A stretch of 39,278 nt of DNA from an uncultured Bacteroidota bacterium (GCA_902510415.1 CABXBH010000009.1:1-39278); one strand, 5' to 3'. Numbered from the stretch's first letter, positions 9,008 to 16,770 are shown. A program made the numbers and translations. The notes: generated by a model not told the origin, from the letters alone.

Positions 9008-9018
9008 ATGAATATTTT

Positions 9019-9882
9019 TTATTTATCCTTGACAAAATCCTTCATGATAAAAACATGAGGAACCGTCAAACTTGAAATAACAATAAATACAAACAAAATT
9101 AAGTTATCACTTGTCAGTAAATCATTGTTGTACTGATATAGTAAAAAACCAAAAATTATTGAAAGTATTGTGAAGGGTAAAGTTTTTAAGTAAAATTTTG
9201 CAAAATTATCATTTTTGAACTCCTTAAACTCTAACATCAACATTGGTAAGGAATGACAAAAACCAAAATATAAAGCGAAAGATGTGAGTAAATCAGTATG
9301 AAAAAATACCATATATAAAATTGTTATCTCTGCATATAAAGGAACCTTCCTCTTAATATCAAAATTTATAATTGATAACATTAAAATAGCTACCGAAATA
9401 AGAAGAAAAAACACATTGTCAAAGCCCGATAAATCTAAATTTGAAAATTCAGGAATTATGTATAATATTTCTTGAAGTTCTGCAATATTATTTAAAAATA
9501 AAGACAATAAAATATTAGCGCCAACCACAAAATTTAATAATTTATTATCAGTGGAATTATATCCAATCACCTGAGTTTCTCCAAAATGATAACAGGAAAT
9601 AATTAGAAAAACTAGTAGCCCAAGAAAAGGTGATATAATCCAAAGAATTATATTTAATATAATTAGAGATACATAAGTAAGAAAAAATACAAACTTGCTT
9701 TGAAATTTTCTAGCACTTGGATTTATAAAAGCAATAATATGATCAACTGACCCATGAGGTATACCAATTGATAGCATAACTATCATAAATAATAAAACTG
9801 AATAAGAACTTTCAAGACCAAAAAAAATAATAGAGAAAGCAAGAATCAATCCAGCTATTTTAGATTTAACAACAACATTCAT
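9019..9882 (-). CDS. blh: Brp/Blh-type beta-carotene 15,15'-dioxygenase
   Basis: A 287-residue integral membrane protein of the Brp/Blh family, which cleaves beta-carotene into two retinal molecules, the chromophore of rhodopsins. Conserved histidines expected to bind iron are visible: PHGSVDH with His43 and His48, YHFGE with His99, GFCHSLP with His210 and VPH with His276; several hydrophobic helices surround them. It lies 86 bp downstream of the proteorhodopsin gene on the same strand, the usual flavobacterial arrangement, but a strong hairpin terminator lies between. No carotenoid genes (crtE, B, I, Y) are in the window, so beta-carotene must be made from another locus. Confidence 0.93.
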   Translation of the reverse strand: MNVVVKSKIAGLILAFSIIFFGLESSYSVLLFMIVMLSIGIPHGSVDHIIAFINPSARKFQSKFVFFLTYVSLIILNIILWIISPFLGLLVFLIISCYHFGETQVIGYNSTDNKLLNFVVGANILLSLFLNNIAELQEILYIIPEFSNLDLSGFDNVFFLLISVAILMLSIINFDIKRKVPLYAEITILYMVFFHTDLLTSFALYFGFCHSLPMLMLEFKEFKNDNFAKFYLKTLPFTILSIIFGFLLYQYNNDLLTSDNLILFVFIVISSLTVPHVFIMKDFVKDK

Positions 9883-9916
9883 AAAGGTTAGTTTATTTGA
9901 AATAAATATAAAAAAA

Positions 9917-9942
9917 AAAGGTGAGGATAAAACCTCACCTTT
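9917..9942 (-). terminator. Intrinsic terminator after the proteorhodopsin gene
   Basis: A perfect 10 bp stem (AAAGGTGAGG with CCTCACCTTT) encloses the 6-nt loop ATAAAA; on the minus strand it is followed by a run of T residues (complement of 9911-9919). It lies 27 bp past the proteorhodopsin stop and 34 bp before the blh start, so it should end most proteorhodopsin transcripts and let only a fraction read into blh. The other face also has a short T-rich tail, so it may work in both directions. Confidence 0.88.
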
Positions 9943-9968
9943 TCTTTAAAGTTAATTATTAAGCAAAA

Positions 9969-10694
9969 TTAGCTTCTTGCAGCATGCCATACAGCCATAC
10001 CAAATCCAATTTTGTTAATAGCATCACCTACGTTGTAAATGATATTCATAGCTCCTTCATCGATAGCTACAAAAGCATACCAACCGTCAGTTCCTGCCAT
10101 ATATCCAAGAGGATAAATAGCCCAACCAACAAGAACGAACCATTGTAACATTCTACCAGCCTCTGGAATTTTACCAGAACCACTAGCTAAAGCGTTACCT
10201 ACAGCACCTGAAGGACCACCGAAGATAGATAAACATCCAACTTCATAAGCCATCCAGAAGTAAGCAAGACCTGAAACAGCACCCCAAGTTTGAGCGTCTA
10301 ACATTCCTGTTACACCTGACTCACCGAAGTACCCAGCTACTAACATTACAACTGATGCCCAGAATAATTTTCTCATTCCTACACCTGTTAATAGAGCAAA
10401 TTCTACAACCATTAACGGTACAGTAAGAATCCAGTCTATGTACCTTAATTCAGTTGGAGAAGATCCGTCAAGAACCCACTGCTCTCTCATGTAAAAATAA
10501 TGCACAGCTGCAATACCTGTAATAAGTGCTGCAACAAGCATTGAATCTTTAAATTTCTTGTCAACTTGACCGTGTTGCATTAAAAACCACACAGTTGCTG
10601 CTAACATCGAAACTGAGCCGATAAAAAATGTAAACCCAGTGAAATCACCTGGCTTAATTGAAGCGGCGTCAAAAATAAAATTTAACATTTCCAT
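9969..10694 (-). CDS. Proteorhodopsin, green-tuned light-driven proton pump
   Basis: A 241-residue seven-helix rhodopsin. Aligned by eye to green proteorhodopsin, the counter-ion/acceptor Asp97 is residue 87 (RYIDW), Thr101 is 91 and the proton donor Glu108 is 98, giving the DTE signature of an outward proton pump. His75 corresponds to His65 (HYFYMR), and the retinal Schiff-base lysine is Lys228 (DAINKIGFG). The spectral tuning site (105) is Met95, typical of flavobacterial green-absorbing forms. Base composition is clearly more G+C rich than the neighbours, consistent with high expression. It is divergent from kdsA, has its own terminator and is followed by blh. Confidence 0.96.
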   Translation of the reverse strand: MEMLNFIFDAASIKPGDFTGFTFFIGSVSMLAATVWFLMQHGQVDKKFKDSMLVAALITGIAAVHYFYMREQWVLDGSSPTELRYIDWILTVPLMVVEFALLTGVGMRKLFWASVVMLVAGYFGESGVTGMLDAQTWGAVSGLAYFWMAYEVGCLSIFGGPSGAVGNALASGSGKIPEAGRMLQWFVLVGWAIYPLGYMAGTDGWYAFVAIDEGAMNIIYNVGDAINKIGFGMAVWHAARS

Positions 10695-10723
10695 AATTAT
10701 ATAGTGTTTAATTTGTTATACAC

Positions 10724-10731
10724 CAAAATTA
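10724..10731 (-). promoter_or_regulatory. Proteorhodopsin promoter, -7 element (TAATTTTG)
   Basis: On the minus strand TAATTTTG matches the Bacteroidetes -7 consensus TAnnTTTG exactly and lies 29 bp before the ATG, giving an expected leader of about 23 nt. The only close TTTG upstream (complement of 10746-10749) is 14 bp away, shorter than the usual 17-23 bp, so the -33 half is weak or the gene relies on another activator. Confidence 0.55.
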
Positions 10732-10780
10732 CACAAATTATATGCCAAATTGTTAAAAAAATCTTAATTTTTTTTATAAT

Positions 10781-10810
10781 GATTCAATAAAAATGGTACC
10801 CAATTGAATC
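10781..10810. repeat. Inverted repeat GATTCAAT / ATTGAATC upstream of proteorhodopsin
   Basis: Perfect 8 bp arms at 10781-10788 and 10803-10810 with a 14-nt centre that includes GGTACC, itself a palindrome. It lies about 50-80 bp upstream of the proteorhodopsin -7 element. There is no T-tract next to an arm long enough for a terminator, so an operator is the more likely role. Function is inferred only from position. Confidence 0.45.
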
Positions 10811-10892
10811 TCTTTTATTCATTTTTAACCTGTAAAAGTTTAAAATTATTTAATTCTGAAAGGTAAATAAGGATTTTTAAGAAAGTTAAAGA

Positions 10893-10966
10893 AAGTACTT
10901 AAAATACCCCGGAAAAACTTGTAAAATGTCAATATTGGGTATAATTAGGCTTTAGTTTAAGTACTT
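10893..10966. repeat. Pair of AAGTACTT palindromes as 11 bp inverted repeats
   Basis: AAGTACTTAAA (10893-10903) and its reverse complement TTTAAGTACTT (10956-10966) face each other 52 bp apart; both contain the self-complementary octamer AAGTACTT, centre to centre about 64 bp or six helical turns. Such a pair would suit a dimeric regulator that loops DNA between the proteorhodopsin and kdsA promoters. No regulator is known to me for this site. Confidence 0.4.
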
Positions 10967-11042
10967 GTTTGTTAGAAATTTATCAAAAAAAATGTTAAAT
11001 ATTTAAAGAGTTAATAATTATTAAATATTACAAATTATATAA

Positions 11043-11050
11043 TAAATTTG
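11043..11050 (+). promoter_or_regulatory. kdsA promoter, -7 element (TAAATTTG)
   Basis: TAAATTTG fits the Bacteroidetes -7 consensus and is 19 bp upstream of the kdsA ATG, predicting a leader of about 13 nt. No TTG is found 17-23 bp upstream, so the -33 half is not recognisable. Confidence 0.45.
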
Positions 11051-11069
11051 TTTTAATTATCTTTCAAAA

Positions 11070-11888
11070 ATGAAACTATCCTCGATTCCTAATATTAAGT
11101 TCTTAGATTCTAATAATTTCTTTCTGATAGCAGGCCCATGTGCTATCGAAAGTGAAGAAATGGCATTTAAAATTGCTGAAAGAGTAATTGAACTCTCTGA
11201 AAAATTAGAAATTCCATACATTTTTAAAGGAAGTTTTAAAAAAGCCAACAGAAGTAGACTTGACAGTTTTACGGGTATTGGAGACGAAAAAGCTTTATCT
11301 ATTTTAAGTAAAATTAGAAAACATTTTAAGGTTCCTGTTACTACAGATATTCATAATATTCATGATGCTGATTTTGCTGCTAAATATGTTGACATATTAC
11401 AGATTCCAGCATTTTTGGTAAGACAAACTGATCTTTTGGTGGCTGCTGCAAAAACAAAAAAAGTGGTTAATCTTAAAAAAGGACAATTTATGAGCCCTGA
11501 GAGTATGCAATTTGCAGTAAATAAGATAATTGATAGTGGGAATAAAAATGTTATGATAACCGATAGAGGCACAATGTTTGGATACCAGGATTTAGTTGTT
11601 GATTTTAGAGCAATACCAACTATGAAGACTTATGCTACTACAATTCTTGATGTGACTCATTCACTGCAGAAACCAAATCAAAATTCAGGAATTACAGGTG
11701 GTCTACCATCCATGATTGAAACAATCGCAAAAGCTGGGGTTGTTAATAATGTTGATGGTTTATTTATTGAAACGCATCCTGAACCTTCAAAAGCGTTAAG
11801 TGATGGAAAAAATATGATTCCCCTAGATAATCTTGATAAACTACTTTCTAAGCTGGTTGCTATCAGAAAAACTATTAACTCTTTCTAG
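11070..11888 (+). CDS. kdsA: 3-deoxy-8-phosphooctulonate synthase (Kdo8P synthase)
   Basis: A 272-residue class I DAHP/Kdo8P synthase that condenses phosphoenolpyruvate with arabinose-5-phosphate to make Kdo8P for lipopolysaccharide inner core. Recognisable blocks are IAGPCAIESEE at 20-30, KANRSR at 58-63, QIPAFLVRQTDLL at 111-123, DRGTMFGY at 165-172 and ETHPEP at 234-239. Cys24, His197, Glu234 and Asp245 match the metal ligands of the metal-dependent type (Cys11, His185, Glu222, Asp233 in Aquifex), unlike the metal-free Escherichia coli enzyme, which has Asn at the first position. It is transcribed alone, divergent from proteorhodopsin and converging on the M28 peptidase gene. Confidence 0.95.
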   Translation: MKLSSIPNIKFLDSNNFFLIAGPCAIESEEMAFKIAERVIELSEKLEIPYIFKGSFKKANRSRLDSFTGIGDEKALSILSKIRKHFKVPVTTDIHNIHDADFAAKYVDILQIPAFLVRQTDLLVAAAKTKKVVNLKKGQFMSPESMQFAVNKIIDSGNKNVMITDRGTMFGYQDLVVDFRAIPTMKTYATTILDVTHSLQKPNQNSGITGGLPSMIETIAKAGVVNNVDGLFIETHPEPSKALSDGKNMIPLDNLDKLLSKLVAIRKTINSF

Positions 11889-11910
11889 AAAGAAAAATTT
11901 CAGAATTTTA

Positions 11911-13290
11911 CTACAACTTAACTTTATTAATGATACCATATTTATCAATTAGGTAAACTAGTGCAGTCATTGTTGCAGCACCTAATTCAAGCTCTCTTTT
12001 ATGAATAGACTCAAAAGTATCATTTTCTGAATGATGATGATCAAAATATCTTTGAGAGTCTGGCTTAAGACCACTCAGGACATTATAAGGAGTTTTTAAG
12101 GGGCCTATATCCGCTCCGCTACCTCCAAGTTCAAAAAAATGAATTAAATAAGGCTTAAATAATTCTTTCCAACTTTGAATTTGAGCAAAATTACTTTCAT
12201 CAGTATCAAAATAAAAACCCCTTGGGGTAAATGCACCGGCATCACTTTCTAAAGCAAAAATATGATTCTCACCTTTTCTGAAAGCCTCCTCAGCATATTT
12301 ATTACCTCCCCTAAGTCCATTTTCTTCATTCATAAACAACACAACTCTAATACTTCTTTTTGGAGTAATTCCTGAAACTTTAAGTAATCTTAAAACATCC
12401 ATAGATTGAACACAACCAGCTCCATCATCATGTGAACCGTCTCCAATATCCCAAGAATCTAGATGACCTCCAACTAAAATATATTCATCAGGATACTCTG
12501 AACCTGTTATCTCACCAATCACATTATGTGATAAAACATCATCCATCTGCTTACAGTTTTGTTTAAAATAAAACTGAATATCATTATCCATCTTTAGCAT
12601 AGAACTAAGTAAATCTGCATGTTGTGTACTTATAGCAGCAGAAGGAATTCTGTCATTAACTGGAATTTTACCATATGTCATACTTCCTGTGTGTGGAGAA
12701 TCGTCAATTGCTAAATTCATAGATCTTACAATGACACCAGCCGCACCATACTCGATAGCATGCACTGCACCTTCATATCTTTGATTAACACAACCACCAT
12801 AGGCCTTAAATGTATCTATCAAGGTTGCATCCATAGGTCTATTGTAAAAAACTATTTTACCTTGGATTTTATCTTTACCTAATTTTTCAAGCTCCTCAAA
12901 GCTTTTCACTTCTATAAGATTTGCTTTAAGTCCAGTTGCAGGAGTAGCTATTGAACCTCCTAGGGCACAAATATTAACTTTAGTGGTTTTGCCTGGAGCT
13001 GTTTCGATGTAAGCAAACTCTGGAGCTCCTCTAACCCATTTAGGTACCATTACAGGTTGTAACCATACTTTGTCGAGTCCCATTAACTCCATCTCGGATT
13101 TGGTCCAATTGACAGCTCTTTCAGCATTTAATGAACCTGAAAGTCTTCCCCCAATCTGATTAGATAAATAATCTAGCCATTCATAACTTTTACCATTAGT
13201 GAGAGAATTTGAATAAATCTCTCTTATTACTTTTTCATCACTTTGAGCAAATGAAGTGAAAGAAATAAATAAAATAATAATATATCTCAT
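11911..13290 (-). CDS. Exported M28 metallopeptidase (carboxypeptidase Q-like)
   Basis: A 459-residue exported zinc peptidase. The preferred start, ATG at 13290, gives a clean signal peptide MRYIIILFISFTSFAQ; an in-frame ATG at 13317 would add nine residues and overlap the preceding gene. A PA-like insert spans roughly residues 120-250. The M28 metal and catalytic residues follow: GGHLDSWD with His276, HDDGAGC with the bridging Asp, MNEENG with the Glu pair at 322-323, ESDAG with Asp350, and HHHSEND near the C-terminus. Length and motifs resemble plasma glutamate carboxypeptidase/CPQ, which trims dipeptides. It is the last gene of a minus-strand run from the ABC ATPase. Confidence 0.88.
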   Translation of the reverse strand: MRYIIILFISFTSFAQSDEKVIREIYSNSLTNGKSYEWLDYLSNQIGGRLSGSLNAERAVNWTKSEMELMGLDKVWLQPVMVPKWVRGAPEFAYIETAPGKTTKVNICALGGSIATPATGLKANLIEVKSFEELEKLGKDKIQGKIVFYNRPMDATLIDTFKAYGGCVNQRYEGAVHAIEYGAAGVIVRSMNLAIDDSPHTGSMTYGKIPVNDRIPSAAISTQHADLLSSMLKMDNDIQFYFKQNCKQMDDVLSHNVIGEITGSEYPDEYILVGGHLDSWDIGDGSHDDGAGCVQSMDVLRLLKVSGITPKRSIRVVLFMNEENGLRGGNKYAEEAFRKGENHIFALESDAGAFTPRGFYFDTDESNFAQIQSWKELFKPYLIHFFELGGSGADIGPLKTPYNVLSGLKPDSQRYFDHHHSENDTFESIHKRELELGAATMTALVYLIDKYGIINKVKL

Positions 13291-13291
13291 C

Positions 13292-14455
13292 TTATATTTT
13301 AATAAAATCTTTAACATTTTTTACGGAAATTTCTTTATCTCCTAGGATAATAAGTCTTTCAATAACATTTCTTAACTCTCTAACATTTCCTGACCAGTCA
13401 TATTTTTTCATTAAATCTATTGCTTTGACAGTAAACTTCTTGATATCATTTCCTTGAGAATTAGCAATACTTTTAGAAAAATGTTCAATTAATAAAGGAA
13501 TGTCATCCTTTCTTGAATCTAAAGGAGGAACATCAATTATTATTACTGCCAATCTATGGTACAGATCTTCTCTAAATTTACCTTCTGAAATTTCTTTTTT
13601 TAAGTCTTTATTGGTTGCAGCAATTACACGTACATCTATTTTTATATCCTTACCTCCACCAACTTTTTGTATGCAGTTATCTTGTAAAACTCTTAATACT
13701 TTTGCTTGAGCAGATAAACTCATGTCTCCAATTTCATCTAAAAAAATTGTTCCATTGTGAGCTGCTTCAAATTTACCTACTTTATCTTTTATAGCACCAG
13801 TAAATGAGCCTTTAACATGTCCAAATAGTTCACTTTCAATTAACTCACTAGGAATTGCTGCACAATTTACTTCAATTAAGGGCTGATGTGCTCTTTTGCT
13901 TAAAATATGAATTGATTTAGCAACAAGCTCTTTACCTGATCCATTAGGACCATTAACTAAAATCTTTGCGTCAGTTTCTGCCACTTTGTCGATTAGACCT
14001 TTAATCTCCTTGATTGCCTTACTTTTACCAACCATTTCAAAGTTTTTACTAATTTTTCTTTTAAGCATTTTATTTTCAACTACTAATTGTTTTCTGTCAA
14101 GTGCATTTCTAACAGTAGTTAATAATCTATTAAGATCGGGAGGTTTAGAGATATAATCAAAAGCACCTTTTTTCATTGAATCAACCGCTAATTCAAGGTC
14201 GCCGTGACCTGATATCATTATAATTGGGGTTTCAGGTGTGTTTTTTTTTGAATAGTCTAATACTTCAATACCATCAACTTTTGGCATCTTAATATCAGAG
14301 ATAATTAAATCAAAAGAAGTTTTTTTAATCTTATTAATTGCTTCAATACCATTTTCAGCTTCTTCAATTTCATGAGATTTATCCTCTTCGGATAAAATTT
14401 TAACTAACACTCTCCTTATTGCAGGTTCATCTTCTATTATTAAAATTTTAGACAT
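13292..14455 (-). CDS. NtrC-family sigma-54 response regulator lacking a Fis DNA-binding domain
   Basis: A 387-residue protein. An N-terminal receiver domain (about 1-120, phospho-acceptor Asp54 in ISDIKMP, Lys104) is joined to a sigma-54 AAA+ domain (about 140-370) with Walker A GPNGSGKE at 169-176, a sigma-54 contact loop reading GSFTGA at 216-221 instead of GAFTGA, and Walker B IFLDEIGD at 237-244. The chain stops just after the AAA+ lid at VKDFIKI, so the C-terminal Fis-type helix-turn-helix of NtrC is absent. It should therefore act from solution or through a partner. No histidine kinase is adjacent. It lies 5 bp after the ABC permease gene, so it may be co-transcribed with it. Confidence 0.88.
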   Translation of the reverse strand: MSKILIIEDEPAIRRVLVKILSEEDKSHEIEEAENGIEAINKIKKTSFDLIISDIKMPKVDGIEVLDYSKKNTPETPIIMISGHGDLELAVDSMKKGAFDYISKPPDLNRLLTTVRNALDRKQLVVENKMLKRKISKNFEMVGKSKAIKEIKGLIDKVAETDAKILVNGPNGSGKELVAKSIHILSKRAHQPLIEVNCAAIPSELIESELFGHVKGSFTGAIKDKVGKFEAAHNGTIFLDEIGDMSLSAQAKVLRVLQDNCIQKVGGGKDIKIDVRVIAATNKDLKKEISEGKFREDLYHRLAVIIIDVPPLDSRKDDIPLLIEHFSKSIANSQGNDIKKFTVKAIDLMKKYDWSGNVRELRNVIERLIILGDKEISVKNVKDFIKI

Positions 14456-14460
14456 ATTTT

Positions 14461-15765
14461 TTAATATTTAAGCCATTTAATTAACTCTTTGTATGACGGC
14501 TTTTTTCCATACATTAAGATACCAATTCTATATATTTTTGCAGCAATCCAAATTATTAAAATAACAGATAAAAATAAAATTAAAACCGAAATTATCTGTT
14601 CAATCAAAGGAACTCCATGTGGAATTCTCATCATCATAACAATTGGTGATGTCAAAGGAACAAATGAAAAAATTTGAGCAACAATTCCATTTGGATCTTC
14701 CGGAACGGTTAACATTCCAACATACAAAGCGACAATTAAAATTATTGTGATAGGCATTAAAAACTGCTGAGCATCAGTTTGATTATCAACTGCTGCACCT
14801 ATAGCAGCAAAAATTGATGCATAAAGTAAATAGCCGCCAAGAAAATAAAGAACAAATGCAATCATAATATTTGTCAATGGTAAATTAATAAATGCAGAAA
14901 TCATACCAAGAGCTGCAGAGGATACAGCGCTGTCTTGTGATGCGTTCAAAACAATTTGAGAATCTTCATATGTTGAAGATATACCAAAAATTGAAGAAAT
15001 TATTGATGTGAAAATAAAGAACAATACACCCCATACTATAAATTGAGTTAAACCAGCTAATGAAGTTCCAATTATTTTACCTGTCATTAGATAAAAAGGT
15101 TTTACTGATGAAACCACAATTTCAATAATTCGATTTGTTTTTTCTTCAATAACGCTCATCATTATCATACTACCGTAGACGAAAATAAACATATATAGCA
15201 GCATTCCTAAAACAAATCCAAAAATATATTTTACTAATCCGTCAGACTTAGTAGTTTTTTCACCTTGAAAGGTCTCTTGCAATAAATTGACATATATTTT
15301 TTTACTGTTAATTTTTTCTATATCAATTCCTTCAATTTTAAAATTTTCATTTGTTAATATTTTCTCCAACTGAGATTCAATATTATTAATAATTGTTAAT
15401 GATGAAGCCTCTTCAGAAATAAAAGAAATAGAATCTGCAATTGATTTTGGTGATTCTAAATTATTTATATATAGTAATCCATAATCAGATTTAGTGTCAG
15501 AAATAATTCTAGCTTCTTCCAACGAAAAATCTCCCAATAATTCATATTTAATTGAATTAGATGATTTTAGTTTGTCATATATATATCCTGTATTATCTAC
15601 AACAGAAATATTTTTAATTCTTTCGTTATTAACACTCGTTAACCATCCGATAAAGAAAACAATTCCAGCGATAAAAAGAGGGGTAAGCAACGTGGATAAA
15701 ATAAAAGTTTTATTAGTTATTTTATTAAGATATTCTCTTGAAGTAATAAGTGTAAATTTTCCCAT
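14461..15765 (-). CDS. ABC-2 type transporter permease (NatB-like)
   Basis: A 434-residue permease: one N-terminal helix (about 20-42), a large extracytoplasmic domain (about 45-180), then five to six membrane helices to the C-terminus. This is the ABC-2/NatB layout. The segment MMSVIEEKTNRIIEIVVSSV just after the second helix is a hallmark of this family. With the ATPase encoded 1 bp upstream it should form an exporter; NatAB of Bacillus subtilis extrudes Na+, but the substrate here cannot be assigned. Confidence 0.85.
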   Translation of the reverse strand: MGKFTLITSREYLNKITNKTFILSTLLTPLFIAGIVFFIGWLTSVNNERIKNISVVDNTGYIYDKLKSSNSIKYELLGDFSLEEARIISDTKSDYGLLYINNLESPKSIADSISFISEEASSLTIINNIESQLEKILTNENFKIEGIDIEKINSKKIYVNLLQETFQGEKTTKSDGLVKYIFGFVLGMLLYMFIFVYGSMIMMSVIEEKTNRIIEIVVSSVKPFYLMTGKIIGTSLAGLTQFIVWGVLFFIFTSIISSIFGISSTYEDSQIVLNASQDSAVSSAALGMISAFINLPLTNIMIAFVLYFLGGYLLYASIFAAIGAAVDNQTDAQQFLMPITIILIVALYVGMLTVPEDPNGIVAQIFSFVPLTSPIVMMMRIPHGVPLIEQIISVLILFLSVILIIWIAAKIYRIGILMYGKKPSYKELIKWLKY

Positions 15766-15766
15766 A

Positions 15767-16693
15767 TTAGTCGTTTTCTACAGAATTAATAAATATTTCG
15801 TTTGCGGTTGGAATCACCTCTTTAAAGTGTATTATTTTAGAGCGTTCATTTAGTAATTTAATCAGGTCATCAGAGTTTTGATTGGACTTTAATTTAACAT
15901 TCATCTTTAAATTATCTCCAATAGTTCTAAAAGTAGGTTCTAAAATATCATATTTTAATTCTAATTGTTTTTTTAATGTTTGGACTTCGTTTGAACTAAC
16001 AGCGATTTCAAAAGTGTTAGTTCTAAAATTTCTCTTAATATCATCAAGTTTTCCGTCTAATATTTTATTGGACTTATTGATAAGAGCTATATATTCACAT
16101 AATTCCTCCACTGACTCCATTCTGTGTGTTGAAAATATTACAGTTGCACCGTCTTTATTTAATTGTAAAATTTCATCTTTAATTAAATTTGCATTAATCG
16201 GATCAAATCCTGAAAACGGCTCATCAAAGATTAATAATTTAGGCTTGTGCAACACAGTCACTATGAACTGAACTTTCTGTGCCATTCCTTTTGAAAGTTC
16301 TGTTACTTTTTTATTCCACCAATCAGATATCTCAAATTTTTCAAACCATTTTTTTAGTTCTAGTTTAGCTTTCTGTCTATCCATTCCCTTCAACTGAGCT
16401 AAATAGATTGCTTGTTCACCAATTTTCATCTTCGGATATAGGCCTCTTTCCTCAGGCAAGTATCCAATTTCTTTGATATGATTTATATTAAGCGCACTGT
16501 TGTTAAAAAGTATCTTACCTGTATCTGGAGCAGTAATCTGATTAATAATTCTAATCAAAGTTGTTTTTCCAGCTCCATTAGGCCCTAGCAAGCCAAATAT
16601 TGAACCTTCAGGAATATTAATTGAAACGTTGTTCAAAGCCGTAAACTGTCCAAAGTGTTTACTGACAGAATCGATAGAAAGTAAATTATTCAT
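15767..16693 (-). CDS. ABC transporter ATP-binding protein (NatA-like)
   Basis: A 308-residue ABC ATPase. Walker A GPNGAGKT is at 37-44, the signature is the variant LSKGMAQK at 133-140, Walker B LLIFDEP at 153-159, and the switch histidine is in FSTHRM. About 90 residues follow the ATPase core, the DUF4162-like C-terminal domain common in drug/sodium exporters of the NatA/CcmA group. It is the first gene of a compact minus-strand run with permease (1 bp gap), sigma-54 regulator (5 bp) and M28 peptidase. Substrate unknown. Confidence 0.88.
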   Translation of the reverse strand: MNNLLSIDSVSKHFGQFTALNNVSINIPEGSIFGLLGPNGAGKTTLIRIINQITAPDTGKILFNNSALNINHIKEIGYLPEERGLYPKMKIGEQAIYLAQLKGMDRQKAKLELKKWFEKFEISDWWNKKVTELSKGMAQKVQFIVTVLHKPKLLIFDEPFSGFDPINANLIKDEILQLNKDGATVIFSTHRMESVEELCEYIALINKSNKILDGKLDDIKRNFRTNTFEIAVSSNEVQTLKKQLELKYDILEPTFRTIGDNLKMNVKLKSNQNSDDLIKLLNERSKIIHFKEVIPTANEIFINSVEND

Positions 16694-16770
16694 GAATTAT
16701 TAAGGTTAAGTTTTAAATATAATATTTAAACTTGTGGTAAACGTATTTAACCTTAATATTTAATAAAAAA

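Larger units (their letters stand above)
10695..11069. other. 375 bp intergenic region between divergent proteorhodopsin and kdsA
   Basis: This is the only gap above 300 bp in an otherwise tightly packed window. It has no credible open reading frame. It contains the two -7 elements at its ends, a hairpin-forming inverted repeat (10781-10810) and two copies of the palindrome AAGTACTT (10893-10966). A TATAAT-like block at 10940-10945 is also present but is not a Bacteroidetes signal. It could hold operators or a small RNA; I cannot decide from sequence alone. Confidence 0.6.

Noticed and set aside
10936-10950. TATAAT-like sequence as a sigma-70 promoter
   Set aside because: Bacteroidetes do not use the enteric -10/-35 pattern, no -35 at proper spacing exists (about 15 bp only), and such a hexamer is common by chance in A+T-rich DNA.
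11882-11895. Palindrome CTTTCTAGAAAG at the end of kdsA as a terminator
   Set aside because: It overlaps the stop codon, is A+T rich and has no T-run or loop suitable for an intrinsic terminator.
13290-13317. Longer start for the M28 peptidase (ATG 13317)
   Set aside because: It would precede a perfect signal peptide by nine residues and overlap the upstream gene; the ATG at 13290 is better.
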